A stretch of 58,000 nt of DNA from Cryptomeria japonica (GCF_030272615.1 NC_081413.1:329744802-329802801), one strand, 5' to 3'. Positions 11,651 through 24,277 are shown, numbered from the stretch's first letter. Program-made: numbers and translations. Notes: generated from the letters alone by a model not told the origin.

Positions 11651-12235
11651 GATTAAGTAAAAGTAGGTATTTGAAAGGTACTCAAACCTTGTACAAGCCA
11701 AGAGAACAAAACTGCTAGAAAAAAGTGCCTAATCACTTCAAAAAGATAAAATGATCCCACTGAAAGGAATCAACTAACATAACATATCATTAAAAACCCA
11801 GAACATACAACAAAAGGAAAGCACATAGACAACAAAAAGATAGAACCTAGGACACCAACATAGACCTAAATACTATTCATAATTTCCTCAGTATGAACAA
11901 CCATTTGTTTCATGTTGTTCGCTGAGGTCTTCAGTTCCTCCAGCTCACGACATTTGGTTTCGCCCTTGATCTTTGTGTTAGCTCTAGTCCTCCTTTCATG
12001 ACCCTTCTTGTCCAGTTTCTCTTTATCACCATCCTTCTCAGCATTGTTCTCAAACCTGTTGATAAGGATGTTCATGTTGTTAGCCTCTCTTTGATAATAG
12101 CATTTTTAGATCATTTAGTAGCATCATAGCTTAGATTCATCATGTTTTGCATATCATGTTAGTAATATCATGTTAGCTTTATTTCCATACTAGCTTAATA
12201 TCATTTTAATACCATTTTCATGTTAGTTTTAGCTT
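11651..12235. other. Spacer and host side of the Gypsy-A insertion
   Basis: AT-rich; a 69-residue minus-strand frame at 11866-12075 (Lys/Glu-rich) is unrecognised. Repeated TTAGCTT/CATGTTAG words precede the insertion point at 12240. Confidence 0.4.
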
Positions 12236-12240
12236 CATAT

Positions 12241-13240
12241 TTCATGCCTGTGAAGAGTACACCTGCAGCTGCAACACAAAAAACTCAATAGATCATTACA
12301 AGCATGGTTAATGAATTTAAAGAAAAGAGAGATAAAACCATAGCTAAGCGATCTATCGCCTCCTAGTAAATGCGAGTATGACTTTTTCTCTCAGATCAAT
12401 TAGGAAAATTCCAGTGACCTGACTACACCTAGATGGAGGATTTAAATGATAAATGATGCATTTAAGCTAGAAATGATAATGATTAAGCTACATGATTCCA
12501 TGATTATGCTAGAAAATATGCTAAAATGATGCAATTAAGCTATGATAACAATGCTCAAATGATAAACTAAACTTGCATATGCCTAAAATTCATATGAGAT
12601 GGGATGATTATTGCTCCAAAATGGGGTCTATTTATAGGATTTCCAAGGCTAGGGGTGAGGTGGCAGGAATCAACGGTCAAGATTAAGTCTGAAGATATCA
12701 ATGGTGAAATTGGAGGAGGTTGGAAAAAAGGTTGAATGAAAGGGAGAATTTGCCATCTCTATGGTGACAAGTGTCAAGAAGCTTCTAGAAGAGGTTGGAT
12801 GAAAGGAAACATTTTCCATCTCTATGGTGACAAGTGTTAAGAGACTTTGCTCATGAGAGAGAAAGTGTCTAAGGAAAGGGGACATGGTGGTTATGATGTG
12901 CAAGCTAGGATGGGGTTAGGTTAGGTGGTTAGAAGTTAGGAGAATTTGAATTTAAAAATTCAAATAATATTAAAAGGCTAATTAATCTCAACAACTCATA
13001 AATTGATTTGTTTTAATTAATTATGGGATTTAGAAGAAATGAATTTGATGGGGGGAATTAATTAATTAAAGGGGATTATGAAAATGACTCTATTAAATAA
13101 ATCCTTAGATTTATTAATAAGTAGCTGAAAGGGGGAATTTAATCAAATTACTTAGTGAATTCAATTAAATTAGGAAGGGGGATTAATTAAATAATTGCTT
13201 ATTTAATTAATTATCTTCAGACCATTTTTAGGTGTATACA
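12241..13240 (-). repeat. 3' LTR of Gypsy-A
   Basis: Matches 51991-53021 along its length with substitutions and small indels. On the minus strand it begins TGTATACACC. The outer end has lost the G of the terminal TG (TTCATGC versus TGTCATGC). Confidence 0.9.
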
Positions 13241-13256
13241 TTTTGCCCCTCTTCGA
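13241..13256 (-). other. Polypurine tract of Gypsy-A
   Basis: The minus strand reads CGAAGAGGGGCAAAA directly before the 3' LTR. It is nearly identical to the Gypsy-B tract. Confidence 0.75.
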
Positions 13257-16239
13257 AGCGAGGTGTGATGACACGTTGATTCAAAGAATAATCTCATTTT
13301 GGTGATGATATTTCTTCGATAGGATGCCCTAGCTATTGATTGATAATTTGATTGATGACGAGCTGAGAGTCTCCAAAGACTTGAAGTTGTGTAATGTTCC
13401 ATTCTATAGCCATTTTGATACCTGTAACCAAAGCTTCATACTCTGCTATGTTATTGGTGCATGGAAAGCTTAATTTGTATGCTTTTGGGATTGTATGACC
13501 TTGTGGTGTGATGAATAGAATACCTGCTCCTGATCCATGTTCTGTATATGAACCATCAAAGTATAATTGCCATGTTTTTGTTGTGACTGTTAGGATATCA
13601 GCATTAGGAAACTCAATCTATAAAGGATGATCATCTTGAAGTGGTGCCTCTGTTAGTTGGTCTGCAATGACTTGTCCTTTTATAGCTTTTCTATCAACAC
13701 ACTCAATATCAAACTCACTCATAATCATGATCCATTTTCCTATCCATCTCATTAATGTTGCTTTGCTGAGTAAATATTTCAAAGGATCAATTTTAGCTAT
13801 CAACTTGATGGAGTGAGACAGTAAATAGTGTTGTACTTTTTTAGAAGAAAAAACTATTGCCAAGCATGCTTTTTCTGTTGGTGAATAGTTGACTCATATC
13901 ATACTAGTGTTCTACTGATGTAGTAGATGACTCATTCTTTTCCTTCATTATCCTATTGTGCAAGCAGAACTCCTAATGATGCTTCAATGGTTGATACATA
14001 GAGTAATAATGGCTTTCCTAGAATTGGTGACATTAGTACAGGTGGTTGCATGAGATATGTCTTGATATTGTTGAATGCATCCTCACATTGACGGTCCCAC
14101 TTGAAATGAACATTTTTTGTGCAATAGATGAGTAAATGGTTGACATTTATCTGCTAGTTGAGCAACAAATCTTCTGATTGACTGGAGTCTTCCTTGGAGT
14201 GATCTGAGTTGACTTATATTCTTGGGAGATGTCATTTCCATGATTGCTTTTACCTTAGCTGGATCCACTTCACTACCTCTAGCTGAAACAATGTATTCCA
14301 ATAGCTTGCTTGAAGTGACACCAAAGGCACATTTCTTAGGGTTTAGCCTTATCTTATATTATTCTAACCCGTCAAAAATATTTTCCAATATCTCTATATG
14401 TTCTTCAAAGTTGTATGATTTAGCCAATATGTCATCCACATAGTCTTCCATGAATGTATGCATCATGTCATGAAATATAGTTGTCATAGCTCTTTGATAT
14501 GTAGCACCTACGTTCTTTAATCCAAAAGGCATGACGTTCTAGCAGAAAGTAACCCATGGATAGGTGAAAGCTATCTTTTCTTGGTCTTCGGGTGCTATTT
14601 TGATCTGATTGTATCCAGAGAAACCATCCATTAAAGAAAACATGGAGTGTCCAGCAGTTAAATCTACAATGATGTTGATATTAGGCAAAGGAAAGTCATC
14701 CTTTGGACATGTGTTATTAAGATCTCTGAAGTATGTGCATATTTTGATTCTTTTATCTGGTTTTGAAACAAGAACGATGTTGGATACCCATTGAGGATAA
14801 GCTACAGGTATGATGAATCCTACATCCAATAATTTCTTTAGTTCCGCTTTGACCAGAAGAGCGATATGCAGATGCATTTTCCTTAACTTATGTTTGACTG
14901 GTTTGGCTCCTGGACTAACATTTAAGTGATGCATAATAAGCTCTGGATCTAAACCTGACATGTCTGCATATGACCAGGCAAAATTAATTTGCCGTCGTTT
15001 GAAGAATTCCACATATTGTTGCATTTCTTCTTCTGATAGAGAAGTCATTGGATGAAGAATCTTTGGTTTCTCTATTGTGCCAATGTTAACTGCCTCTGTT
15101 GGTTCGATCAAAATGGATGACCTTTCTTGATAGTGCTCAGGTAAAGTGTCAAATCTCCCATCTTCTAGCATCTCAAGGAGGTTTTCACCATTACATGTGT
15201 CCTTTCTTTTTACTTTTTCCGGATCTAATGTTGCCAATAAATGGTTTTTAGCATTAGACCTGATTTTCTTTTCTTTATTTTCACTTTTGCGACTAGGAGA
15301 TTTGGCACCCACTTGACTGGAAGATGCATTGCTGACATTCCTGGTGAGAGTTGTTACGAGTTCGATTGCATTAAGATATACAGATATGGCATGGTCATTT
15401 GGAAAGGTATCAATGGTGATGTGTTTCATTTTCCCAATCAATAAGTTCGGGGTGGATTAGAGGTAGGGGATCTTCAGTTTGGGATGTTTCGAGGGTCATC
15501 ATGGATGTATCAAAGTTTTCAATATGTATGTCGATGTCTAGAATGGTACTCTCATCCGAATGACCTCGCATAAGAAATTCCTAACCGTCCTCGGATAAGT
15601 CCAAGTCAATTGAATGTGATTCTAATTCAAGTGAACTAGTTCCTGACATTTGTCCTGCATACGTGTGAACTACATCGACTCCTACATCTCCTTCAAAGCA
15701 ATTTTCTTCAGCTAATTCTTCAGAGTGATAGGAATCCCATTCCCATTCATTAGAATCTGTATCACTTTCAGGTTGCAATCTATAGATTTGTTCATATAGT
15801 ATTTCTTCTGCTTTTCTTGTTATATCTTTTCTTCTTTCATATTCAACTTCTTCAGAACTGAGATTGAGTTCTATCAACTTTTCTATGAGCTCTCCTTGAC
15901 TTATATTAGCTTCTTTCTTGTTTTGATTGATATTTAATACTACTTGAGAGTTGATTTTAGTTTGTTTCTCTTGTTGATTTGAAGCTTGCTTCTTTTCCCA
16001 TTTCATGTTTTCTTGTGTTTGTTGCTTAGCTGATGTTTCTTCTCTTTCAATTGCCAATTGTTCTTATCTGTTGTCATATTCCTCTTGTTGTTGACTAAAA
16101 GATGTGTCTTCTGGTAGAGTGACTTGTCCATACCCTAAGCCTATTTTGTTAGTAGTCTGTTGAGTGTAAGGTTGGATAGGTTCTAAGATACCTTCTTTTC
16201 TTTTTCCTATAGGACCTATTATAGTGTATCCCATTCTTC
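13241..16239 (-). pseudogene. Gypsy-A pol remnant: linker, RT, RNase H, archaeal RNase H; integrase missing
   Basis: A largely continuous minus-strand frame. From right to left: acidic linker (to about 15450), RT (15000-14090) with KLLDVGFIIPVAYPQW, KDDFPLPNI, MDGFSGYNQIKIAPEDQ and an intact YVDD near 14435, RNase H (14090-13640), then archaeal-type RNase H with YFDGSYTEHG near 13570 and FGDSQLVI near 13350. One RT key segment is altered (CTYFRDLN for the usual CIDFRDLN) and there are several in-frame stops, including one after TFC near 14539. Tat elements continue into integrase here; instead the frame hits the polypurine tract, so a deletion has removed integrase and all 3' sequence. Confidence 0.88.
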
Positions 16240-16740
16240 CACTAGTACATTTGGGCCTCATTTCCGACGGCTAATTGTCGGATTTGCGACGACCAAACAT
16301 CAGACTTCCGACAAACTTTACCGTCAAAAACTCATCGTCAGGCTTCCCGACGATGCCATTTGCATCGGTCGTCCGATGATGTTATGAACTCCTCCGACGA
16401 TAGCTATATTTTCACCCCTGACCACAAATATTGGTGGATTTCCGTCAGATTTCCGATGGATGCTATGATTTCTCCTCGATGACCATCTGACATGGAAGTG
16501 ACCTCAGATATACAACATCCTTGTCGAACGTTTCATTATTTGTCGTCCGAATTTTGACGGTGAGATATGATGTGGGTCAAACGGATTTTCTGTCGGTGAA
16601 TGAAAGCATTGAGTGAGTTCTATTTCTAAAAATTGCATTAAACATTTATTATTTATTTGATTCAGTGTTATTTGCAAAAAATGATTATCAATGATGTTTC
16701 CTTTCTCCAAGAATTGTCTAGGATCTTTCCGTCAGATAAT
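16240..16740 (+). repeat. CACTA left terminus and subterminal repeats
   Basis: TIR at 16240 followed by about 480 bp with CCGACGG, GTCGG, CCGACGA, CCGTCAG and variants in both orientations, ending near TTCCGTCAG at 16728. These are the presumed transposase-binding sites. Confidence 0.75.
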
Positions 16741-17064
16741 ATGTAACATTGAATGACTAAATCTTTTCTTTACAAATGCTTATTTTATTTAATTATTATC
16801 TGAGCATGAATTAAAATTTATATCTGTATGGAAGAAGAACATACAAGCTGAAGAGTCATGTGCAAGCAAATTTCGTAAAAGAAAGCAAGCAGGCATTATC
16901 TTGAATGACATGGAAAAAAGCTCATCAGCTGCCTAGAAGAGAGAAATTGGAGAAAAGTAGAGGAAAGTGTTTAAGGGTGATAAATAGATAGAGAGTATGC
17001 AACACAAACAAACAATGTCTAGAGTGTGTGATGTGACATCTCTAATTTATGTCTAGAGGGACTA

Positions 17065-17695
17065 ACTGGTTTTGGAGTTCCTGCGAAACCTATTGGGCCA
17101 CGCTTTGGAGGAAATCAATGTGTTCATGCAAGGAGCACCTTTTTTCTATTATGAGAATGATTCTTTTGCAATGAAGGGTATTTGGAAGTCAATATCCAAA
17201 AATTTCTATAGTGTGGAACCAAAGTTGGCGGACTCGAAGTAATTTTCAGCTTTCAGAAGACTAAGAGGTTATGTACACAATCTCCCAATAGAAGGGCAAT
17301 TTCAAGAATTACCTCTCCCCCCCATGACTATTTAGGAAGCACTTCCTCAGACAAAGGACTCTTGGCCTCCATGGGATCAAAGAAAAAAATTGAAGCATAG
17401 ACTCTAGACAATGTGGTGGTGTCCTTCGTGAAGAACTCTGCACTATAATTGAAAATTCACGAGGGAAATTGCAAGATAGTGAAGAGAAATACAATCTTGA
17501 AAAGTGGGAAGAATGGATCTTGGTTTGGGTGGGGCCAAGTCAGCTGGCTCCTGTAGAGGTTGACGAGATAGAAATCATATTAAGATTTAAAAAAGATCAC
17601 ACTTGTGGAACTTCATGTGTGAGTGATCGATTGCGGTGTTTGGTTAATGCATTCCAAATAGATACAGTGGCATACCATTTATCTGTTAAGATAGT
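17065..17695 (+). pseudogene. DRM-type DNA cytosine methyltransferase fragment 1
   Basis: Plus-strand pieces match the first half of the rearranged catalytic domain of plant DRM proteins, which perform de novo methylation in RNA-directed DNA methylation. Seen in order: PFFYYENDSFAMKGIW (near 17137), RRLRGYVHNLPIEGQF (near 17258), EALPQTKDSWPPWD (near 17336), ILVWVGPSQLAPVEVDE (near 17517), KKDHT, and the motif X block LVNAFQIDTVAYHLSV (near 17640-17686). At least two frameshifts (near 17130 and 17425) and several stops show it is dead. No intron interrupts the KDHT-to-motif X stretch. After AYHLSV the similarity ends. Function known from family; identification is from remembered family motifs, not a search. 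Confidence 0.8.
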
Positions 17696-17702
17696 AAACT
17701 AG

Positions 17703-19350
17703 TTTGAGAGAATCTATTGGGTGGGAAATTGTGTATGGTTGCAATTGTTTTCATGCATGGAAAGTGATTTAAAGTTTGGACCAATAGAGGATAAGTATTT
17801 CTTGAACCTTCAAGGACATGTGTAGAGCACTACATGGATGTTTCTCCATTATTGAACTCTTTGAATATGTAAGTAAATTATTTTTGGTTGATGATACAGT
17901 AAGTGTGGTATTTATCTTTTCGATATGTTGTGGATAATATAAATCAAATATGGAATTTTTTTGATGCTATATACACTATGTTTTTGATTGAATTTAGGTA
18001 AGAAAAGAGGTAATGGAAGAATAAAAGAGGTACATAAAGGAAGAAGAGTGAAATAGGTGGTTTGGGATGGAGGTTACAAGTATATGATAATTCATATGGA
18101 TAATCTGTTGTCTATAAAAATGGTAGAAAAGAGGTGCAAAATGCTAGGGTTTAAGGCAGTTTGGAGCAATAAGTAATATTAAATAATATAGAATACACAC
18201 ACACACATCCTCTTACAAAAATTAAAATCAATTTTCAAAGAGGTAAATAAGCTATCACAACTTCAACATGAATGAATGCCTCATCTACAGAAGCAAAAGG
18301 TACCTCTAATGGTTTCAAAAATTTGTCAAAATAGTTATGATATACCAAATAATCAAGTGGAATATCCTTTAGGTAACTAATATTATCTTCAAACTATTTA
18401 TTTTGATTTTCATCACGTATGGACCTAATTGACCCACCTTTAGGAGATAACTATAGGAGATAATTTATTACATTTAAAAGTCCATCATAAATAAATTAAT
18501 TATACATGCTATGTGAATGTTTACTATCACAAATTGATTTTAATTCATTTATCTATATGAATACACTCTTTATTTATTAGTTCTAGGAATGGAGCACTCA
18601 CATGGGCAAACGAAATGCTAGGTTTGAGAAAAATAGTTAAGAGATTGGATATATTTTTTTATATTTTCCAAATGGCTTGAGTATAATGATAATATAATTT
18701 TTAAAATAGGTTTATATCACTTTCCTTTGACTTGGTCATGGAAGATCATCTAAATCCCAAATGCACCTTCATCTTTAAAAACATGTAGTTTAAGGTCAAT
18801 CATTCATATCTATCTTATCAAACATTAGAGGAGTGAGCTTCTAAAAGTAAGAAGTACCAAGATGTGTGCTCTAGTAAAATTTTTGTAGTCCTAAATATCC
18901 ACAAAATTTGGAACAATAATACAATTTTTTAATAATGTTTAATTGTAAAAGAAAGGATTAAAATGGAACTAAACACTCTAAATAAATTAATTAGGGTTAA
19001 AGGGATAAACTAGGATGAATTCATGAAGGCAAGATTTGTTATCTCAAAATTAATAGATACATGCAAGAAAAGAAATATTAAATCTAGAGATAAAATTCTT
19101 GAAAAATTTAGCTAGCTAAAAGTGAAAAGAACATAAAACATTTTCACAACTTAACCAATAATATAAGAAGCTAAAATAATTCTATCAAATGCCATAGAGG
19201 AGAATCTCTCACTAATTATAGAAGATAATCTCTCACTAATTCTAAACTCATTAAGATTGAATCAATGTTCTTTTAAGAGGATTGAAACATGTAGGAACAA
19301 ATAGACTTCTTATAGTTCATTCCCTTATTAAGTGAAGATAGTCGAATCTT
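17703..19350. other. No recognisable gene (CACTA interior)
   Basis: AT-rich; a short CA run near 18192. Nothing supported on either strand. Confidence 0.45.
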
Positions 19351-19359
19351 AATGGAGAT

Positions 19360-19990
19360 TGAAAAATGCATTCCAGGAGAATGATTATCTTTGAGGAATT
19401 ATTTCAAATAGTTCATGTGCCTTGTCTAAGTTTACACATTTTGCGTACATGTCTACCTAGGAAGTTGTGCTACAACATCTCTGTGATGGATGTTCGTACC
19501 CTGTTCCAAATCTCTCATTTTCACACAGACTGGAAGAATGCTGGCAAAGGTTGTAGAGGGTAAAGGTTGTTGGTCATTGTAGGGTTTGACTTTATACCCA
19601 CCGATCAGATTTCGTTGGAATTTTGTAAATCCATTTCAACAAACATTGTTTGTGCATATCCTGCAATCATAGCATTTCATTAGACCACATTTCTTTGAGG
19701 CATCTGACCAAATAGTTCATGCCCTTTGTCTATAATTCCACATTTTCCAAACATGTCAAACAAAGCATTTCCAACTGTAAGCATCTGATATTAATTACCC
19801 TTACCTTCTGCTTTGATGGAAGCCCATACTCTGTTCCAAAGCTCCCATTTTGACACAAGCAAAGAGTATGTTGGCAAATAAAATTGATCGAAATGGAAAT
19901 CTATTTGTTGCATCGACTGCATTGTGAGGATGCTTATGTCTTTCATCCACTACATAAAGAGAGAAAGGACATGATAATATCTCAATGGGG
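19360..19990 (-). pseudogene. Pentatricopeptide repeat (PPR) gene remnant
   Basis: The minus strand carries two diverged PPR stretches. The right one, near 19875-19670, reads ILFACVKMGALEQ, VGNALFDMFGKCGIIDKG, HELFGQMPQRNVV in more than one frame, then a NAMIAGYAQ-like piece. The left one, near 19565-19370, reads FASILPVCVKMRDLEQG and a decayed KAHELF...PQR block. These are hallmark spacings of plant organelle RNA-binding PPR proteins of the PLS type. Stops and frameshifts are frequent. It lies antisense to, and between, the two DRM fragments, so it was probably captured separately or inserted. Confidence 0.7.
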
Positions 19991-20802
19991 AGGTATTCTA
20001 TGACAGTTGCGAGGTAGACAAGAGTTTCCTATGCCATTTGCTTTGTTCTATGGAATCAAACGCGGGAACACTGTTTGAATTCAAATGATAACGACGATTG
20101 TGTTTTGACAGAAATAGATGGAAAAGGATGTCAAGGGAAGGAATGGGCCCACAACACACCTAAGCAGTCAAAGCTTAGTGTGTGTTGTTTAAGCCAACCC
20201 GTCTTAAGGTCCATTATGGCGAATGTAAGAGTGGAGAAATTGCATGCTAAGGAGCAGCAATAGAAAATCAGCCTTAAGGAGGGGCACATTTTATGATTGA
20301 CAGTGTTTAGACATTTCAAATGAAAGGTGAATCCATCATCATTTGGATGGTATAGTGTTTGGAAGAAGGGTATATGAGAAACCCTACTTTTAAGGGTTTG
20401 TGAGAGGCTAAATAAGGGATTTTGCATCTAAGAAGGTTAAAACTTGTAAATAATTGCATTTCCTTAGTTTTGAATCATATACTTTCCAAAGCAACCTTTT
20501 GAAAGTAGATTCTATGTACCATCCTAATCCAAAAAGAATTCATTTTGTCTACATCCGATAGTCATTGCTAAAATCAGTTTAAAGTGTATTCATTTAGGGA
20601 CCTTTCATAAATTATTCTCAACTTACACATCATAAAAGGATCTTAAAATATTCATTGTTTATAATGATAAGAATTCGGTTGTTCTATACACCTTCGTTTA
20701 CTATTTTAAAAATATCATCGACCAAAATATTGTGCAGCAGTAGTATGGAATGCATTTCATCTATTTTATGCCTAAATATTTCATCATACCATTTTCTTTT
20801 CA
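19991..20802. other. No recognisable gene (CACTA interior)
   Basis: Short frames (20075-20263 plus, 20131-20427 minus) have no recognisable domain. The last 20 bases, a pyrimidine-rich run ending CAAAG, look like an intron end before the next DRM exon. Confidence 0.4.
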
Positions 20803-21063
20803 AAGGTGACTGATCGATTGTGGTGTTTGGGTAATGCATTCCAAATAGATACAGTTGCATACCATTTATCTGTCTTGATTAAAGACTTTTATCCTAATGG
20901 CATTAAATTAAAGTTCTTTCTCTATTTTCTGGTGATCTCTGGAGTAGAGGTTTCTTTGCATCGACCTGGGATACATTTAACTTGTGTTGTATCTATGGAA
21001 ATATGTATCCTAGGACGATGCAATGCAACCTCTGCTCCACCAATACCAGATAGAAGAGAAAGT
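20803..21063 (+). pseudogene. DRM-type methyltransferase fragment 2
   Basis: Begins with a second copy of the motif X segment (CLGNAFQIDTVAYHLSV, 20820-20875), about 90% identical in DNA to fragment 1, then continues where fragment 1 stops: KDFYPNGI and a decayed motif I region (ISGVEVSLHRPGIHL, near 20938-20985) and VVSMEI. In working DRMs this part holds the SAM-binding FSGIGG loop; here it is degraded. The left edge coincides with a plausible splice acceptor, so this piece may be genomic in origin while fragment 1 reads through the same point without an intron. Confidence 0.75.
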
Positions 21064-21261
21064 ACTTTAATTTAAAGCCATCAAGATAAAATGTTGTCAA
21101 GACATATATTAGGTATAAAAGGAAGCCTACCCTATCATTTGAAGGGGTTTACCTACAATTCAAGTGATCTCTTAATTATAAAATCAATTCAATTCCAAGT
21201 GAATAGGCAATGAAGCATTCATCAAGAATTGAAGGAGAAATCACTATTGAACTTACCCCTG

Positions 21262-21790
21262 TCTCATATAACCCTATGTTGGCTAGGCCCCACAATAATT
21301 AGAAGATCCTAATTACTACTATCCTAAACCTTGCATTGACCGTCACAATTTCATAGTGAGTTGAGTTAATTAGTCCATTAGCGAGATTGTGAAAGAGTTT
21401 GGTATTGAGTTAGGTGTTGGTGGAAGGTTTAAGGAGGTACACTATCATCATAATTAGTGTTAGAGAGTGTTGTGTGAAGAAGAATGGCCACAAAAGGAGT
21501 GATTGTCCTAAGTGCTTGAGACTGTCACAAAAAGTGAGTGTTGCAGTAGTGAATCTTTCTTTGACCTTTGTGTGTTTGGGAGGGTAAAGACCCATGGTGG
21601 TATATGTTGAGTGGTTGGGAGGGTAAAGACCCACATATCAACTATCTATTTTGACATCCTAGGATGGTGTCCACCTACTCTAAAACCTTGTGGGAACTCT
21701 TTGTCTGATAATAACATATACATAACATGTGCCTCTCATATAACCCTATGTTGGCTAGGCCCCACCATAATTAGAAGATCCTAATTACTA
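21262..21790 (+). repeat. 57-bp direct repeat pair
   Basis: 21262-21318 and 21734-21790 start TCTCATATAACCCTATG and differ at one position. Shorter shared words (GAGAGACTTTGCCATAG, GGGAGGGTAAAGACCCA) recur in 21400-21970, so the block is a patchwork of local duplications. No gene seen here. Confidence 0.7.
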
Positions 21791-22681
21791 AAAACACTAG
21801 ATTCTCCCCTAAAAGGTTGTTGAGTCATAGAAGGCCTAGCTTGATAGCCCTATAGTCTCTCATACCTAAAATGAGAGACTTTGCCATAGCTGGTTACAAA
21901 CTTATCACATGCCTCTTATTTCCTCCCATGTACCTCCTTTTACATAAGAGACTTTGCCATAGCAACCCTAAACTCATTTGGATTGGCCATGTGTAGGAAA
22001 ACTGAAATTTTGGGCTTTCCACCCCTAATGAAATAATTGACAAGTAACTTGTCTTGAATGTAATCTACAAACTACAAGAACTCCAAAAAATAACTCTCAT
22101 GTTGAGCCACTATGAAACCTTATTATGTAAATTGTGAAACTCATCTATGCATCTCTGTCAAAAATAATTTGAAATAGAACACACTTTGAAGAACTCCAAA
22201 ATGGTATCTGGAGAGGGTTTCCAATGTGAGTTGGTGCATTTTATCCTCCTAGTACCACAAGGTGGAATCAATTCCTCTCAAAAATTGCATTGGAAATTAT
22301 GCCTTTAAGTTGCTCACATATAGATGCAACCCAAATCATAAGTCCAAGCTAAGTAGCCAAGAGTTATCCTCAACCCCATTTGTGGATCTTAAAAATGTAG
22401 AGGATTGGAGATGAAGAAACTCTCAAATATGATCCTTTGGCTCATGATATGTGCTTTCTATAGTCTATACCTCTTGTATTTATGCATGATGAGGCTAGGT
22501 AATGTGTATTGATCAATATTCTATCTCCTCTATGTGTATTTCCCAAATTCAAGGTGAACTCCTAATAAGCTCCCAAGATGAAAGTATATGCTCCTCTACT
22601 ACAAGTGGATTCTCATGGCTTTTAATATTTGAGGTCCATACTCGGGATACTCATCTTGGTGAAAACTCTCAAAGTGATATG

Positions 22682-23018
22682 ACCCTTCCTTCCATTTCCT
22701 ACACCCTATTTTCTAACCCACACCTCATAACCTTTACCTCACTTCCTACCATTATTACCTTCCATCTACCTTTCATATCCCCTATCTTAACCTCCTCCAC
22801 TTTCCTACATCCTATCCTAAACCTTAACCTCATACACACTTACTTTTACTTCACCTACCTAACCCCATTCCATCCTTCACATCCTTTTATCTCCCCCCAT
22901 TCACTTTCCTACCTTCCAAACCCCTAACATATCCTAACTTACTCTTTCACCATTACATCCTTCATCACTTACCTCCCTATCTTATCCTAACCCACACCTC
23001 ATAACCTTATACCTCTTA
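22682..23018 (+). repeat. 337-bp tract with no G on the plus strand
   Basis: Every base from 22682 to 23018 is A, C or T; it is built of degenerate CCTAACC/CTTCCTACC words. The frame at 22502-22927 overlapping it is a consequence of the composition. Confidence 0.9.
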
Positions 23019-23471
23019 GCTTCCATTTTATACCACCTTCCTAATGATACACTTATTCTCCCTTCCAAAACACCGACAAAAAATAGCACTCGGTCACTAC
23101 ACAATGCTCTCATGGTTCTGCAGCAGGGATTTTATGTCACAACCATATATACTAGCATCCATAATTAGGATATATTTTACATAATGGCACTCGATCACGT
23201 AGGTTTAGGTCATCCCTCTCCTTAATTAGGGTATATTTTAAATATGGAAAGTAGTGTTAATATGTTTCAGGCTAACTATAGTTTTCATTAATTAAAATGC
23301 AGTGTTTAATTAATACATGATTGTAGGATTGTTCAACGGTTTAGGTCTTGTAAGAAATTATTCTTTTAAATCGATCATATCCTATTACAGAAACCTCTTA
23401 CCATCTTTGCTATTGGCAATTAATCTGATAAATCTATAATAAAATTTGAATCTAAATATTTGAATATGTAT

Positions 23472-24262
23472 TGTATATGGTGAAAATGGATAACAATAAT
23501 AACGATATTGAAAGACTAAATGAGTTCAACCACAAAACCCTAGCCTAACAACAATAAAGATCCACCATAACATATGAAGATTACCTAAGACAATGCAAAT
23601 CAAATGAAATCACAAAGATTATACCATCACATGTCCAATAGGGTTTGAATCTCCACTCTTCCTATCTCCATTGATCTTGCTTGATATAATTGCTCTCAGA
23701 TTTTATGTGCACAAGAGCTCAACAAAGAACGGAATGTGGTTGCAAGTAGGATCGTAGTGTAGTCAATTGCATAAATTGATTAGAATGATTGATTAGGATG
23801 CATAGAATGATTAGGGTTTTGATAATGAAGGAAGCATCTCCTTATATAGAAGACACAATATGAAATGGAGGGATAAGATTGAGAGGTGTAAAAGGAGGTC
23901 GGCTATGATTAGAGGGTAGGTAAAAGAAATAAGAAAATAATGGAAGGGGTAGGTAGTGTATGAATTAAGAGATGAATGACATGTGTCATGGGTAGATAAG
24001 GTTAATGAATTAATTAAATAAATAAAGATTTATATAATTAATAGAAGAAGTGGGATCAATTAAATAAGATATTTATTTAATTTAGGAAAAGGATAATTTA
24101 AATAAATAAATGTATTTATTTAAATGAGAAATAAGGCTAGAAGAGGATAAATGAATTAATTAAATAAATAAATATTTATTTAATTAATAGAAGAATTAAG
24201 CTAAAATAATTAAATAAATAAAATATTTATTTAATTAGACTGGACAATTTTGGGTGTCTACA
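23472..24262 (-). repeat. 3' LTR of Gypsy-B
   Basis: TGTATATGG...GTCTACA on the plus strand; 791 bp, matching 37698-38488 with 8 substitutions, five of them C/T on the plus strand. Confidence 0.95.
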
Positions 24263-24277
24263 TTTTGCCCCTCTTTG
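24263..24277 (-). other. Polypurine tract of Gypsy-B
   Basis: The minus strand reads CTCAAAGAGGGGCAAAA immediately before the 3' LTR. Confidence 0.75.

Noticed and set aside
11866-12075. Lys/Glu-rich 69-residue minus frame as a gene
   Set aside because: Short, no domain, no flanking gene signals.
22502-22927. 141-residue plus-strand frame
   Set aside because: Lies mainly in the G-free tract, where stop codons TAG and TGA cannot occur, so openness is a composition effect.
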